This document shows positions 63,991-64,000 of a stretch of 64,000 nt of DNA, in pieces (the first letter of the stretch is position 1; each line of letters opens with the position of its first letter). A program made the translations under genes and the position numbers. Source of the DNA: Saussurea involucrata (taxonomy: Eukaryota > Streptophyta > Magnoliopsida > Asterales > Asteraceae); the NCBI GenBank assembly GCA_033807775.1, contig CM066321.1, forward strand, positions 46,884,055 through 46,948,054, read 5' to 3'. Under the pieces are notes generated by a model that had not been told where the DNA came from, ran no database searches, and saw nothing but the letters and a program-made list of their open reading frames with translations.

Positions 63991-64000
63991 ATCTCCCCCT

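Overview
The window reads as plant nuclear DNA, almost certainly a eudicot, made almost entirely of LTR retrotransposons nested inside one another. I see no host gene, tRNA or rRNA gene, and no CRISPR array. Two superfamilies are present. Ty1/copia elements (order PR-INT-RT-RNaseH, SIRE-like because of a long third ORF and repeated polypurine motifs) lie mainly on the + strand. Ty3/gypsy elements of Tat type (PR-RT-RNaseH-second RNaseH-INT, plus an antisense gene) lie mainly on the - strand. The third-ORF domain resembles one I remember as common in Asteraceae retroelements, so a daisy-family host is a guess, not a result.

Layout. 1-2047: remnants of a copia element, including two short tandem arrays in a leader. 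2048-2744: a small TRIM-like element (-). 2745-4088: 3' end and LTR of a + strand gypsy element. 4089-4428 and 18399-18447: gag of a - strand gypsy element split by Copia-A (4429-18398). 18448-18614, 32510-33048 and 56456-57646: pieces of gypsy Gy-0, split by Gy-1 (18615-32509) and Gy-3 (33049-56455). Gy-2 (24247-31055) sits inside gag of Gy-1. Copia-B (35374-48458) sits inside the antisense gene of Gy-3. Gy-0 itself interrupts the integrase of Gy-4 (57647-63247). Gy-4's 5' LTR is cut by the LTR of a - strand copia element, Copia-C (63248-63990), which leaves the window on the right. Target-site duplications support the main steps: GAACC (Copia-B), AGCAG (Gy-1), CGACC (Gy-2), ATGGT/C (Copia-A).

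The interest lies in expression strategy rather than gene content. (1) Gy-3 and Gy-4 both carry an amber stop between protease and RT in the context TAG-CAA-TTA, the classic leaky-stop sequence. (2) The gypsy elements carry an antisense gene with a TATA box, a probable 5'UTR intron and three coding introns. Spliced in silico, the Gy-3 copy is open for 618 codons although its gag-pol is badly broken. (3) Both copia families appear to have an internal promoter and a 3' splice site immediately before ORF3, and Copia-B ORF3 has a probable internal intron. (4) Copia leaders carry dense CCGG-centred arrays, several copies of which contain an exact GTAAGT splice-donor hexamer. All reverse-transcriptase elements here carry stops or frameshifts, many of them CGA-to-TGA changes as expected from methylated-CpG decay, so none looks autonomous now.
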